Below, piece by piece: positions 42,049-50,035 of a DNA stretch of 64,000 nt. The stretch lies in the NCBI RefSeq assembly GCF_009741265.1, contig NZ_WOWL01000001.1, positions 1,612,001 through 1,676,000 on the forward strand, read 5' to 3'. The notes below the pieces were generated by a model, which was not told the origin of the DNA, did no database searches, and worked only from the letters and a program-made list of their open reading frames with translations. The position numbers were made by a program, and so were the translations under genes. The first letter of the stretch is position 1, and every line of letters starts with the position of its first letter. The DNA is from Pseudarthrobacter sp. GA104 (GTDB lineage Bacteria > Actinomycetota > Actinomycetes > Actinomycetales > Micrococcaceae).

Positions 42049-43036
42049 TATCGAACCCCTCCCCGGTCAAGGCGACAAACCGGTCCTCGAGGCTCTCCCG
42101 TTCCACCGCAAAGCCGCGGACCCGGACGCCCGCCTGCACCAGCGCGGCCACCAGCTCCTCCGGGGCAGGGTGTGCCGCTCCGATGCCGTTGCGGGCAAGG
42201 TCGGCCGTCAGCACCTGCCCGTCCGGCTGGGGCGGTCCTTCCTCCGGGGCCAGCCCCAGCCGGACCAGGACGGTGGATGCCTGGCCCGCGTCCGGGGTCA
42301 CCAGGCGCATGCGCGAACTGCCTGACCGGCGCAGGTCCGAAAGGGGACCCTGGGCAACGAGCCTGCCCGCACTCATGACGGCGGCATGGGTACAGATCTG
42401 TTCCACCTCGGCCAGCAGGTGGCTGGAGACGAAAACGGTGGTTCCGTCAGCTGCCAGGGACCGTACCAGGTTCCGCACTTCCCGTGTGCCCTGTGGGTCC
42501 AGGCCGTTGGTGGGCTCATCCAGCACCAGCAGTTCGCGGGGCGACAGCAGGGCGTTGGCGATCCCCAGCCGTTGTTTCATGCCCAGCGAATAGGCATGGA
42601 CACGCTTGCCGGCGGCATGGCTGAGCCCTACCCGTTCCAGCGCCGTGCCCACCCTTGCCTTTCGCGTTGCGGGGTCGGCGTGCCGGCCTGCGGCATCGAG
42701 CCGGTGCAGGTTCGCCGTTCCGGACAGGAACGGGTAGAAGGCCGGCCCCTCCACGAGCGCCCCAACGCGCGGCAGGACATCCTGGAAACTGCCCGGCATC
42801 TCCTTTCCGAGCAGTTTGACCGTGCCGGCGGAAGCGGCCGCGAGGCCCAGCAGCATCCGTATGGTGGTTGTCTTTCCGGAGCCATTGGGCCCCAGGAAGC
42901 CAAAGACGGCACCAGGCGGCACGGCAAGATCCAGGCTGTCCACGGCTACCTGCTGGCCGAAATGCTTTGTCAATCCCCGTGTTTCGATGGTCAGGCCGTA
43001 CGCCCAGGGTCCACGAAGCCCTGATGCGCCCGTCAC
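42038..43036 (-). CDS. ABC transporter ATP-binding protein
   Basis: This 332-residue ATPase has Walker A GPNGSGKTT (about 49-57), a Q-loop near RVGALVEGPAF, the signature YSLGMKQRL, Walker B LLVLDEPTNGLD and the H-loop VFVSSHLLAEVE, followed by a C-terminal domain of about 90 residues as in drug/bacteriocin exporter ATPases. Its GTG start overlaps the upstream stop (GTGA), and the permease start lies 11 nt inside its 3' end. Together these form an ABC-2 exporter. Confidence 0.94.
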   Translation of the reverse strand: MTGASGLRGPWAYGLTIETRGLTKHFGQQVAVDSLDLAVPPGAVFGFLGPNGSGKTTTIRMLLGLAAASAGTVKLLGKEMPGSFQDVLPRVGALVEGPAFYPFLSGTANLHRLDAAGRHADPATRKARVGTALERVGLSHAAGKRVHAYSLGMKQRLGIANALLSPRELLVLDEPTNGLDPQGTREVRNLVRSLAADGTTVFVSSHLLAEVEQICTHAAVMSAGRLVAQGPLSDLRRSGSSRMRLVTPDAGQASTVLVRLGLAPEEGPPQPDGQVLTADLARNGIGAAHPAPEELVAALVQAGVRVRGFAVERESLEDRFVALTGEGFDIAQ

Positions 43037-44223
43037 GGGGCCGAGGATGCGGCTTGCAGTGTGCCCGCCGGAACCATGCCCGCATAGATGCGGCCGTCGT
43101 CGGTGAGCAGGACGGTGAACAGTGCAGTGGAGAGCACCCGCCCGCCAGGAACAACGACGGCGGCCTGGGCCAGCACCGGATTCTGCGCCAGCACCTGGCT
43201 AAGGGTTGTTCCGGCTTCGGTTCCTGCCGGAAGTTTCACCACGGTCTCCCAGCCCGACCCCGTCAGGTAGGGCCGGGCCTTGCCCTGGACATCGGCGGCG
43301 AGCTGGTCCGGGGTGAGGCGCATTCCGGGGTTGCCGGGCAACCCGGAGCTGAGTGGCCAGCGCGTGGGATGCGGGGGCTGCAGTTCCTTCACCGTGCTGC
43401 CCGGCGGCGGGACGAAGCTGAAGAGGGCGTCATCAGGGGCTTCCAGGGAGAGGCTGGTGAATCCGGCGCTGAACGCCGGCGCCTCCGCGCCGCGCGCGGT
43501 GACCTTCACGGAGAGCGGCATGCCGTTCTCCCCGTCGACGGCGATGGCTACCTTGCCAACAAGTGTTCCCTCCGTGCGCGGCTCGAGGACGAGGTTGTAT
43601 GCGCGCCGGCCTGCAACGTTGAGGTCAGGGCCGATTGTCACGGCAGTTGAGCTGTCCGCCGCGGCAAGGAATTTCTCTGCCAGTTCCTGGGGTGTTTTCG
43701 GAACGGGCATCCCGTCCGGGACATGATCAGTGGGGGAAGTGCCAGGAAGCTGATGGCCAGGGTCCATCATCGGCAGGTCGCTGGCATGGGCCGGCAGTGC
43801 CAGGTGCGCCGCAGTATTGTCCTTGGACGAGTAGAACCAGACGTCACTGCCGCGCCGGATGATGTCCCGTTCCGCGAGCCGGTCCACTACCTGGACGCGT
43901 GCTTTGTCCTTGCCGTCCACGAAGACCCGTGCAGTGTGGCGGCCGGTAAGGAACTCGATCGCGGACGCTGCCCCGCCGGCCGAGGCGGGCCCGGATGCGG
44001 GACCGGTTGCCGGCAACTCCGGCAGCCCCAGGTCCGAGGACTGTTCCACAGTGCCCGAAAAAGTGTGCGCGGTGTGGGAACCGAGCAGGGCGATCACTTC
44101 GGCCGGGGTCTTCTCAGGAAGGGGATCGCCGGCCCGTGCCGGGAAGGATCCCACCAGCACCCCAGCCGCGATCACTGCAGGAACGGCCGCGGCAGGAACC
44201 CATCGCAGAAAGGACCGGTTCAT
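43033..44223 (-). CDS. LolA/RseB-like secreted protein linked to an ABC exporter
   Basis: From the ATG at 44223 this is a 396-residue protein with a signal peptide (MNRSFLRWVPAAAVPAVIAA) and an extracytoplasmic domain with a LolA/RseB-like open beta-barrel pattern (HTFSGTVEQSSDLGLP, RRGSDVWFYSSKDNTA, AYNLVLEPRTEGTLVGKVAIA, MPLSVKVTARG). Such proteins bind lipid or sense lipoproteins; in this Gram-positive setting the partner is unknown. Starts at 44274 and 44304 are possible, but only 44223 gives a short signal-peptide N-region. It is coupled to the ABC exporter genes downstream. Confidence 0.75.
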   Translation of the reverse strand: MNRSFLRWVPAAAVPAVIAAGVLVGSFPARAGDPLPEKTPAEVIALLGSHTAHTFSGTVEQSSDLGLPELPATGPASGPASAGGAASAIEFLTGRHTARVFVDGKDKARVQVVDRLAERDIIRRGSDVWFYSSKDNTAAHLALPAHASDLPMMDPGHQLPGTSPTDHVPDGMPVPKTPQELAEKFLAAADSSTAVTIGPDLNVAGRRAYNLVLEPRTEGTLVGKVAIAVDGENGMPLSVKVTARGAEAPAFSAGFTSLSLEAPDDALFSFVPPPGSTVKELQPPHPTRWPLSSGLPGNPGMRLTPDQLAADVQGKARPYLTGSGWETVVKLPAGTEAGTTLSQVLAQNPVLAQAAVVVPGGRVLSTALFTVLLTDDGRIYAGMVPAGTLQAASSAP

Positions 44224-44361
44224 GCCGTGTCCCGCGACCTCGCCGCGTCCGGGTAGCGCATACCGGCCGCTCATTGTCCGGCCGTCTCCGTCCTTGGAGC
44301 CCATAGTCCAAGGGTACGCCTCAGGAACGCTCCCTACACGTGCCGGGCGGCCCGCAGGGGG

Positions 44362-47148
44362 CTAGGCGGGCACGACGGTTCCAGCGCCGCCGTCGACCGT
44401 TATTCTTTGTCCGGTGGCAAGCCGCGAGGTGGCCTCCGCAACCCCCACCACGGCGGGAATGCCGTACTCCCGGGCCACCACGGCACCGTGCGAGTTGGGC
44501 CCGCCCATTTCCATCACCAGGCCGCCGGCAGTCAGGAACAAGGGGGTCCATCCGGGGTCGGTGGACGGCGCCACCAGGATCTCCCCGGGTTCAAGGCGGG
44601 CACCCATGGGGTCCAAAATTACCCGGGCGGGACCGGTGGCCGAGCCCGCTGATGCGGGGCTGCCGGACAGCGCGCCGTTCCCGGCCCCGGCGGCCGCTCC
44701 GGCAGCCGCAGCATGGAGCACTTCGGGCTCGGTTCCGTCCGAAAGCAGGACCCTGGGGACGTGCCGCCGGCCAAGTTCGCTGGCGTAGGCGGCGCGCCGT
44801 TCCAGGACGAGTCCGGGCAGCTTTCGCGGCTGGCTGGCTGCATTCGCGTCCCCGCTGTCCAGGGCACGCCGGACTTCCTCGAAATCGAGGAAGAAGACGT
44901 CGTCCGGGTGCTCCAACTGGCCGGCGGATGCCAGCACAGCTCCCACGTGGGCCACCTGCCTGCGTACTTCGGCGAGGCCCAGGACCAGCTGGTACTTGGG
45001 CAGCTCCCGCAGCCCGGCGAAGAGCCTGGTGCGGCGCAGTGCGGCAGCAACCAGCAGCGCGCGCACCCTGCCGCGGCTCCGGGCCTCGGCAACCAGGCGC
45101 TCCACTTGGGCCTCTGCCTCGGCGCTGGCCCTGCTGAACTGCACGTCCGGCGCCATGCCGGGATCAGTGAGGCGCAGGTAGTTGGCAAGGACACCCAGGA
45201 TGTGCGTGGGATCATCCGACCACCGGGGCATGCCCACATCGATTTCGGCCACGGCCCGCTGCCCGTAGCGGTCGAGGAACCGCACCAGGCCCGCATGCAG
45301 GACGACAGGGAGGTTGCCGGCCCTGAACTCCGCTGCCAGTTCGGATGGCTGCCCTTCCGCCAAGGCCGTGCGTGACTCGCGGTCGTCCCTGATTGCTGAT
45401 GCAAGCCGCCACAGGTCCAGGTCCATCTCCGTGGTCACGTTCCGCGGCAGGCCCCGAAGCACCTTCTCCAGGTCTTTCCAGCGGTCCCGGCCGCCGAGGA
45501 GCTTTCCGGCCAGCCACAGCATGGCGAACCCCAGCCCGGCCAAGGGCAGGATGGCGGGAACCACTGCAAAGAGCCGGCCGCCCAGGAGCCGCTCCGCATG
45601 GTCGAGCCGCTGAAGGGGTCCCGCCCCGGCCTCCAATTCGAGATCCTCGGCGAATTGCCGGGTGAAGCGGTCCAGCCGGCGCAGCGCCGCCTTGGGCCGG
45701 AACAGTCCCCGGAGCACGGCCTCGGGGACGCGGGCCCGCACCGCTGCCGGCAGGACATGGCGCAGGAGTCCGAGCGGGGTCTTGCGGGTTACCGAAAACC
45801 GGGGGTCCGCAAAGACCTGTCGCAGCACCATGGCGGACCTGGCTTCCATGACGTCGAAGACCCGTGGAAGGAGCCGCCGCCCCACGCTGCTCCTGACCGG
45901 CGTTGTGAGATCGAAGTAGAGTCGCTGGGCTGCCTCCGCATACGGTGGTGGACCGCGCCGGGGGTCCGGGACTGCGAACCCTGCGGCTTTGGCCACGGAG
46001 GAGGCAACGAGCCGCAGTGAAGCCAGGCCCATGGGAGTGAGGGGGCGGGTGAGGCCCTGGGCGAGGCTGAAGCACAAGTACACCCTGGTTCCTCCACCTC
46101 CGGACTGGCGTTCCGGCACCGGGAACAGTGTGGTGATGGGCCTCGACTGCGTCAGCCAGAGCGCCCCGCCGGTGTCGATGGCCCATTCGGTGTCCTGCGG
46201 CGAACCGAAGTGCCTTTCAGCCTGCATGCCCAGGGCTGCAAGCCCAATGGCCTGTTCGTCGGTAAGGCTGGCTGCGTCCGCTTGGCCCGGCATGTCCCGT
46301 ACCTCGGTTCCGCCGCCGGGAAGGGGCCGGGCGATGAGGCGTTTATCCCCCAGTTTCCGCTCGAGGACCCGGGACATTTCGGTGTCCACAACATAGTGGT
46401 CCGGATTGACCGCTCCGGAAACCACCGCTTCGCCGAGCCCCGGGGCAGCATCGATGACAGCTTCCCGGCGCCTGCCGGTCAGTGGATTGGCCGTGAACAT
46501 CACCCCGGCGGCCCGGGCGTCAACCATCCGCTGGACCACGACGGCGAGGGCTACTTCGTGCGGCTTGATCCCCAGCGCGGCCCGGTAGGCCACTGCCCGG
46601 TCTGTCCAGAGGGATGCCCAACAGTCCCGCACGGCCTCAAGGACGGCGCCGATGCCTATGACATTCAGGTAGGTGTCCTGCTGGCCGGCGAAGCTCGCGA
46701 ACGGAAGGTCCTCTGCCGTGGCGGAAGACCTTACCGCCACCGGAGCCGCTTTTCCCAGCGCCTCATATGCCTGCTCGACGGCGGCAACGATCCGCGGCGG
46801 AACCGGGGTGGCGCGGATGGACTCGCGTGCTTTGCCGGCCATCCCGGCAAGTTCCGTGGTCCCGCCGGGCGTTCCCGGGGGAAGGGCAGCCTGGAGCCTG
46901 CCCAGCTCTGCGAGCGCGCCGTCCTGCACGGTCCTGGTGGCCTCCCGGTAGGCCGCTGTGGTCAGGCAGAACCCGTCCGGCACGGGCAACCCGGCTGCCA
47001 TCAGCTCACCGAGGTTGGCTGCCTTGCCTCCGACCTGTGGAAGCATGCTGCCGTCCACCTGGCTGAGGCGAAGGATCAAGGCAGGGGCGGTGTCCCCGGA
47101 CTGTTGGCCGGGTCCCTGCCCGGCCGTTCCTGATGGGTGGGCAGCCAT
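44362..47148 (-). CDS. Rifampin phosphotransferase-like / PEP-utilising enzyme
   Basis: This 928-residue enzyme has a PPDK-type ATP-grasp domain at the N-terminus (about 25-335; VGGKAANLGELMAAGLPVPD, AVRSSATAEDLPFASFAGQQ, TANPLTGRRREAVI), a large helical middle domain (about 355-780), and the swivelling phosphohistidine domain at the C-terminus (GGPNSHGAVVAREYGIP, His about 887). The order ATP-middle-His and absence of a C-terminal TIM barrel fit rifampin phosphotransferases, not PEP synthase. The true substrate may be another small molecule. AGGAG precedes the ATG; it lies 27 nt after a universal stress protein gene. Confidence 0.85.
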   Translation of the reverse strand: MAAHPSGTAGQGPGQQSGDTAPALILRLSQVDGSMLPQVGGKAANLGELMAAGLPVPDGFCLTTAAYREATRTVQDGALAELGRLQAALPPGTPGGTTELAGMAGKARESIRATPVPPRIVAAVEQAYEALGKAAPVAVRSSATAEDLPFASFAGQQDTYLNVIGIGAVLEAVRDCWASLWTDRAVAYRAALGIKPHEVALAVVVQRMVDARAAGVMFTANPLTGRRREAVIDAAPGLGEAVVSGAVNPDHYVVDTEMSRVLERKLGDKRLIARPLPGGGTEVRDMPGQADAASLTDEQAIGLAALGMQAERHFGSPQDTEWAIDTGGALWLTQSRPITTLFPVPERQSGGGGTRVYLCFSLAQGLTRPLTPMGLASLRLVASSVAKAAGFAVPDPRRGPPPYAEAAQRLYFDLTTPVRSSVGRRLLPRVFDVMEARSAMVLRQVFADPRFSVTRKTPLGLLRHVLPAAVRARVPEAVLRGLFRPKAALRRLDRFTRQFAEDLELEAGAGPLQRLDHAERLLGGRLFAVVPAILPLAGLGFAMLWLAGKLLGGRDRWKDLEKVLRGLPRNVTTEMDLDLWRLASAIRDDRESRTALAEGQPSELAAEFRAGNLPVVLHAGLVRFLDRYGQRAVAEIDVGMPRWSDDPTHILGVLANYLRLTDPGMAPDVQFSRASAEAEAQVERLVAEARSRGRVRALLVAAALRRTRLFAGLRELPKYQLVLGLAEVRRQVAHVGAVLASAGQLEHPDDVFFLDFEEVRRALDSGDANAASQPRKLPGLVLERRAAYASELGRRHVPRVLLSDGTEPEVLHAAAAGAAAGAGNGALSGSPASAGSATGPARVILDPMGARLEPGEILVAPSTDPGWTPLFLTAGGLVMEMGGPNSHGAVVAREYGIPAVVGVAEATSRLATGQRITVDGGAGTVVPA

Positions 47149-47175
47149 CGCGTAGCTCCTGGCAGCAGGATCTCG

Positions 47176-48207
47176 TCAGGATGAACCGAGAACCGGTCCA
47201 AACTTGGCACGGTCCGCCAGGCGGCGGTCCTCACGGTCCGGCACCACCATGACGGGGCCCTTGGCATGGTGGAGTATGCCGTCGGACGTTGAGCCCAGGA
47301 GCATTCCCGTGAAGCCGCCCCGGCCGCGGGTACCCACAACCACAAGTTCCACATGCCGGCTTTCCTCGACGAGGACGTCAACCGGCGAGCCGTCCTTCAG
47401 CTCTGATTCGGCATGGAGATTGGGGAAGTGGCTGCGCAGCCACGCCATGCCGGCGTCCAGGGTCACCTGGATGTCGGCAAAGAGGGCCTTGCGGTCCATG
47501 GGGGCCGGCACCCATGCCAGCGAGCCGCTGTACTGCGGGACGGCGCAGACGACGCGCAGCGTGGCGCCCATGCGTTCTGCCTCCTCTGCCGCCTCCAGGA
47601 CGGCCACCCGTGCCTGCTCCGAGCCGTCAACACCCACCACCACCACGTTCTCCACACGCTGGTGCCCGGCTTTGGCCTGCTCGGCTTTGATGCGCCTGTC
47701 CTCGGTGGTCTCGCCCAGCCGGTCCGCGCAGATCAGCGGGACCGTCACGGTGGGGCATTTGGCGTGGGCGGGCAGGGCGCTGCTCACCGAGCCGAGGAGC
47801 CTGCCCACGAATCCGCCCCGTCCGCGGGTGCCAAACACCAGGAGCTCGGCAGTCCTGGACATCTCCAGCAGCACGCCGGAGGCATCGCCGTTCTCCACCG
47901 ACGCGGTGACATCGATGTCGTAGGTGGAGATCTTGTCCAGGGCCTGCTTGGCCACCGCCTCGGCGCCCTCGCGGATCACGGAATCGTCCACGGTTGCATA
48001 GCCGCCGTCGAGGCCCGACGCGGCGAAGATCGGTACGGAGTACGCGGTGACGATATGCAGCGGACGGCGCCGGCGCCGGGCCTCGCGCGCGGCCCAAACA
48101 AGCGCGCACTGGCCGTGGTCCGACCCGTCCACGCCAACTACGATTCCCTCGGGAGCAGCAGTGCTGCCGCCGTCCTGAGGGTCCGGATGCAACTCTGGTG
48201 CGCCCAT
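47176..48207 (-). CDS. Tandem universal stress protein
   Basis: This 343-residue protein has two Usp domains (about 20-165 and 190-335). Each keeps the ATP-binding motif G-2x-G-9x-G(S): GTRGRGGFVGRLLGS in the first and GTRGRGGFTGMLLGS in the second, so both should bind ATP. VVGVDGSDHGQCALVWAARE opens domain one. It begins a two-gene unit with the rifampin-phosphotransferase-like enzyme; GAGGAGG precedes the ATG. Such pairs suggest a dormancy or stress regulon, but no regulator is visible. Confidence 0.94.
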   Translation of the reverse strand: MGAPELHPDPQDGGSTAAPEGIVVGVDGSDHGQCALVWAAREARRRRRPLHIVTAYSVPIFAASGLDGGYATVDDSVIREGAEAVAKQALDKISTYDIDVTASVENGDASGVLLEMSRTAELLVFGTRGRGGFVGRLLGSVSSALPAHAKCPTVTVPLICADRLGETTEDRRIKAEQAKAGHQRVENVVVVGVDGSEQARVAVLEAAEEAERMGATLRVVCAVPQYSGSLAWVPAPMDRKALFADIQVTLDAGMAWLRSHFPNLHAESELKDGSPVDVLVEESRHVELVVVGTRGRGGFTGMLLGSTSDGILHHAKGPVMVVPDREDRRLADRAKFGPVLGSS

Positions 48208-48622
48208 GGGGCCGCCTCCTCGCGATACTGCCTGATGTTGCGGCTATTCTGCCAGAAACCGGACCGTTCCCCGCGCACCCTTACCCCGGCCTGAGCTGGG
48301 AAGAAAGGCCTGCTTCCGCTTCCCACTATTCTCCGTCGCCCCTGCCATAGCAAGCCTGTCCATGGCCCGGGAGGTCCGGTTATCCACAGGAACTCCAGGG
48401 CGTCCGGGAAAGCGCCTTCAACCGGCAGGAAAGTGTTTTCGGCTTGGGCTATCCACCGCAGGAAATGTTCTGTAGTCTTCAGGACATTGTTGGTCCGGGA
48501 CGCCTACTGCCTCTTTCCGTCAGGGTGCCCGCCAACGTACTGCGGCCGGACTTTGGGGGTAACGGGACGCGCGCGGGCGAGGACGCCTGCACCTGCCGAA
48601 ACTTCGAAGGAGGGAACCTGTA
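48208..48622. other. 415-bp intergenic region, no gene seen
   Basis: This is a divergent gap between the stress-protein gene and a small flavoprotein-like gene. It holds no convincing coding frame, hairpin or known RNA. One perfect DnaA-box-like TTATCCACA lies at 48380-48388, with a related TATCCACC about 60 bp on; a single box is weak evidence for DnaA control. Confidence 0.5.
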
Positions 48623-49258
48623 GTGTCAAGCATGCCTGGGAATGCCGGGACCGAACAGACCACCACTGTGATCATTGGCACGGGCCTGTCCGGCCTTGCC
48701 GTGGCCGCCGAGCTGTGCCGCCGCGGGGTGGACTCGATAGTGGTGGACGGACTGGACATCCTTGGCGCCGCACAGCCGGCCAACACAGCTTCGCTTCAAC
48801 GCTGCGACGCGGCGGACTCCGTCACCCTTCGTGAACGGAACGAGATCCTGCGGCACCTGCGCAATTACGCCGCCAGCCACGCCGTGGACGTGCGGCACAC
48901 TACCCGCGCCGTCCAGTTGACCATGCTGGCCGGGACTGCGACGGGAACCGCCGCTCCGCAGTGGGAAGTCCATACCCCTTCGGGCATCCTGGTGGCGGAC
49001 CATATTGTCCTGACCCGCTGCGCGCACAGCCAGTTGCGGCGCATGATCAACGATTTCGGGATCGCAGTTGGCCGCAACCTCACCGCTGCCATGCGGGCAA
49101 TCGGCATTTATCTGGTGGGCGTGGGCGAGCTCATCACGCCGTCGCCCAAAGAGGTCCTGCGCCAGGCCAAGACCGTGGGCCAGGCGATTTCCGCCAAAGT
49201 GCATCCGGACCGCGTTGCCTTTCCGGGCACCGGGAGCTTCGCGGCCCTGCCCTGCTAG
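48623..49258 (+). CDS. Small FAD/NAD(P)-binding Rossmann protein
   Basis: This 211-residue protein begins at GTG 48623, preceded by GGAGGGAACC. The N-terminus has a dinucleotide-binding beta-alpha-beta unit, TVIIGTGLSGLAVAAELCRRG (GxGxxG; about 15-35), and VVDGLDILG as the following strand, resembling flavin monooxygenases. A later strand, GILVADHIVLTRCAHSQL, looks like the second half of the FAD domain. The region expected to hold the NADPH/substrate domain is missing and the C-terminus (RQAKTVGQAISAKVHPDRVA) is unrelated. It may be a reduced FMO-derived protein; no substrate is evident. Confidence 0.7.
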   Translation: MSSMPGNAGTEQTTTVIIGTGLSGLAVAAELCRRGVDSIVVDGLDILGAAQPANTASLQRCDAADSVTLRERNEILRHLRNYAASHAVDVRHTTRAVQLTMLAGTATGTAAPQWEVHTPSGILVADHIVLTRCAHSQLRRMINDFGIAVGRNLTAAMRAIGIYLVGVGELITPSPKEVLRQAKTVGQAISAKVHPDRVAFPGTGSFAALPC

Positions 49259-49286
49259 CGCCCGCCAAGGCCCCCGCCGGCCCCCG

Positions 49287-49925
49287 TCAGCCCTCCTCGT
49301 CCGTGCCCGCCGTGAGCCTGCGCCGGGCGAGGACGGCAAGGGTGGCCAGCAGCCCCGCCGCGACGGCAGCGAAAATGACGATGCTCCACTGGAACGGCTC
49401 CCCCGCGTCCGCCGGGTCCGCTGGTTCGGCGGTGGTTCCGGGCCGGGCGGTCCCCATGGCGGGGGCGTTGCCAACGGCCGGAGCGGTGGCAGGAACTGTA
49501 CCGGCCGCCGTCGGACTTGCCGCCGGTGACGTGCCCGGCGCGGCGGAAGCGGCCGTAAAAACAAACGTCCCCTCGATGGGGTGCGAGTCCGAACTGACCA
49601 CGCGCCAGGCAACGGTGTACTGCCCGGCCGCGGCTCCCGCCCTGACCTTCCGGGACGCCACGTTGTCCACGATCTCCACGGGACCTTCTGCCCACTCGGC
49701 GCCGGCGGCGTCCTTGACGGAGATGGACGCGCCAATCCCAAGCGGGTTCTTGTTGAACGTGACCGAAACCTGTTCCGGAGGCGCGGTGACCGAGGCGCCC
49801 TCGGCGGGGCTGGTGGACTCGGCTGCATCATGCGCGGCGGCGGGACCGGCAACGCCCAGCACGGCGGCGGCGGAAACGAGGAATCCGAGCCCAAAAGTCA
49901 GGATTCGGCGGCGGACGGGACGCAT
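49287..49925 (-). CDS. CopC-domain copper-binding protein with C-terminal TM
   Basis: This 212-residue protein has a signal peptide (about 1-31), and the mature N-terminus begins AHDAAESTSPAEG; a terminal His is a CopC copper ligand. The CopC beta-sandwich (about 32-125) includes VSVTFNKNPLGIGASISV and SSDSHPIEGTFVF, with a second copper-site His. A Pro/Ala/Thr linker follows, then one TM helix (about 180-202) and an Arg-rich tail. It probably delivers or buffers extracellular copper. No CopD gene is adjacent. Confidence 0.9.
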   Translation of the reverse strand: MRPVRRRILTFGLGFLVSAAAVLGVAGPAAAHDAAESTSPAEGASVTAPPEQVSVTFNKNPLGIGASISVKDAAGAEWAEGPVEIVDNVASRKVRAGAAAGQYTVAWRVVSSDSHPIEGTFVFTAASAAPGTSPAASPTAAGTVPATAPAVGNAPAMGTARPGTTAEPADPADAGEPFQWSIVIFAAVAAGLLATLAVLARRRLTAGTDEEG

Positions 49926-50035
49926 GCTGGGGGGCTCCTTGTGTTGGCTTCCTTACAGACTAGGCGAAATTGCCTGCCGCCCGGCTGCCGCCCCCATAGG
50001 ATTCAGGTATCCCCACAGACTCCCCCGGAGGACTA

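Noticed and set aside
44362-47148. PEP synthase or PPDK as the name of the large enzyme
   Set aside because: The phosphohistidine domain is at the extreme C-terminus and the PEP/pyruvate TIM barrel is missing, so the domain order does not fit.
48380-48388. Replication origin suggested by a DnaA box
   Set aside because: There is only one perfect box, with no AT-rich unwinding region and no dnaA, dnaN or gyr genes nearby.
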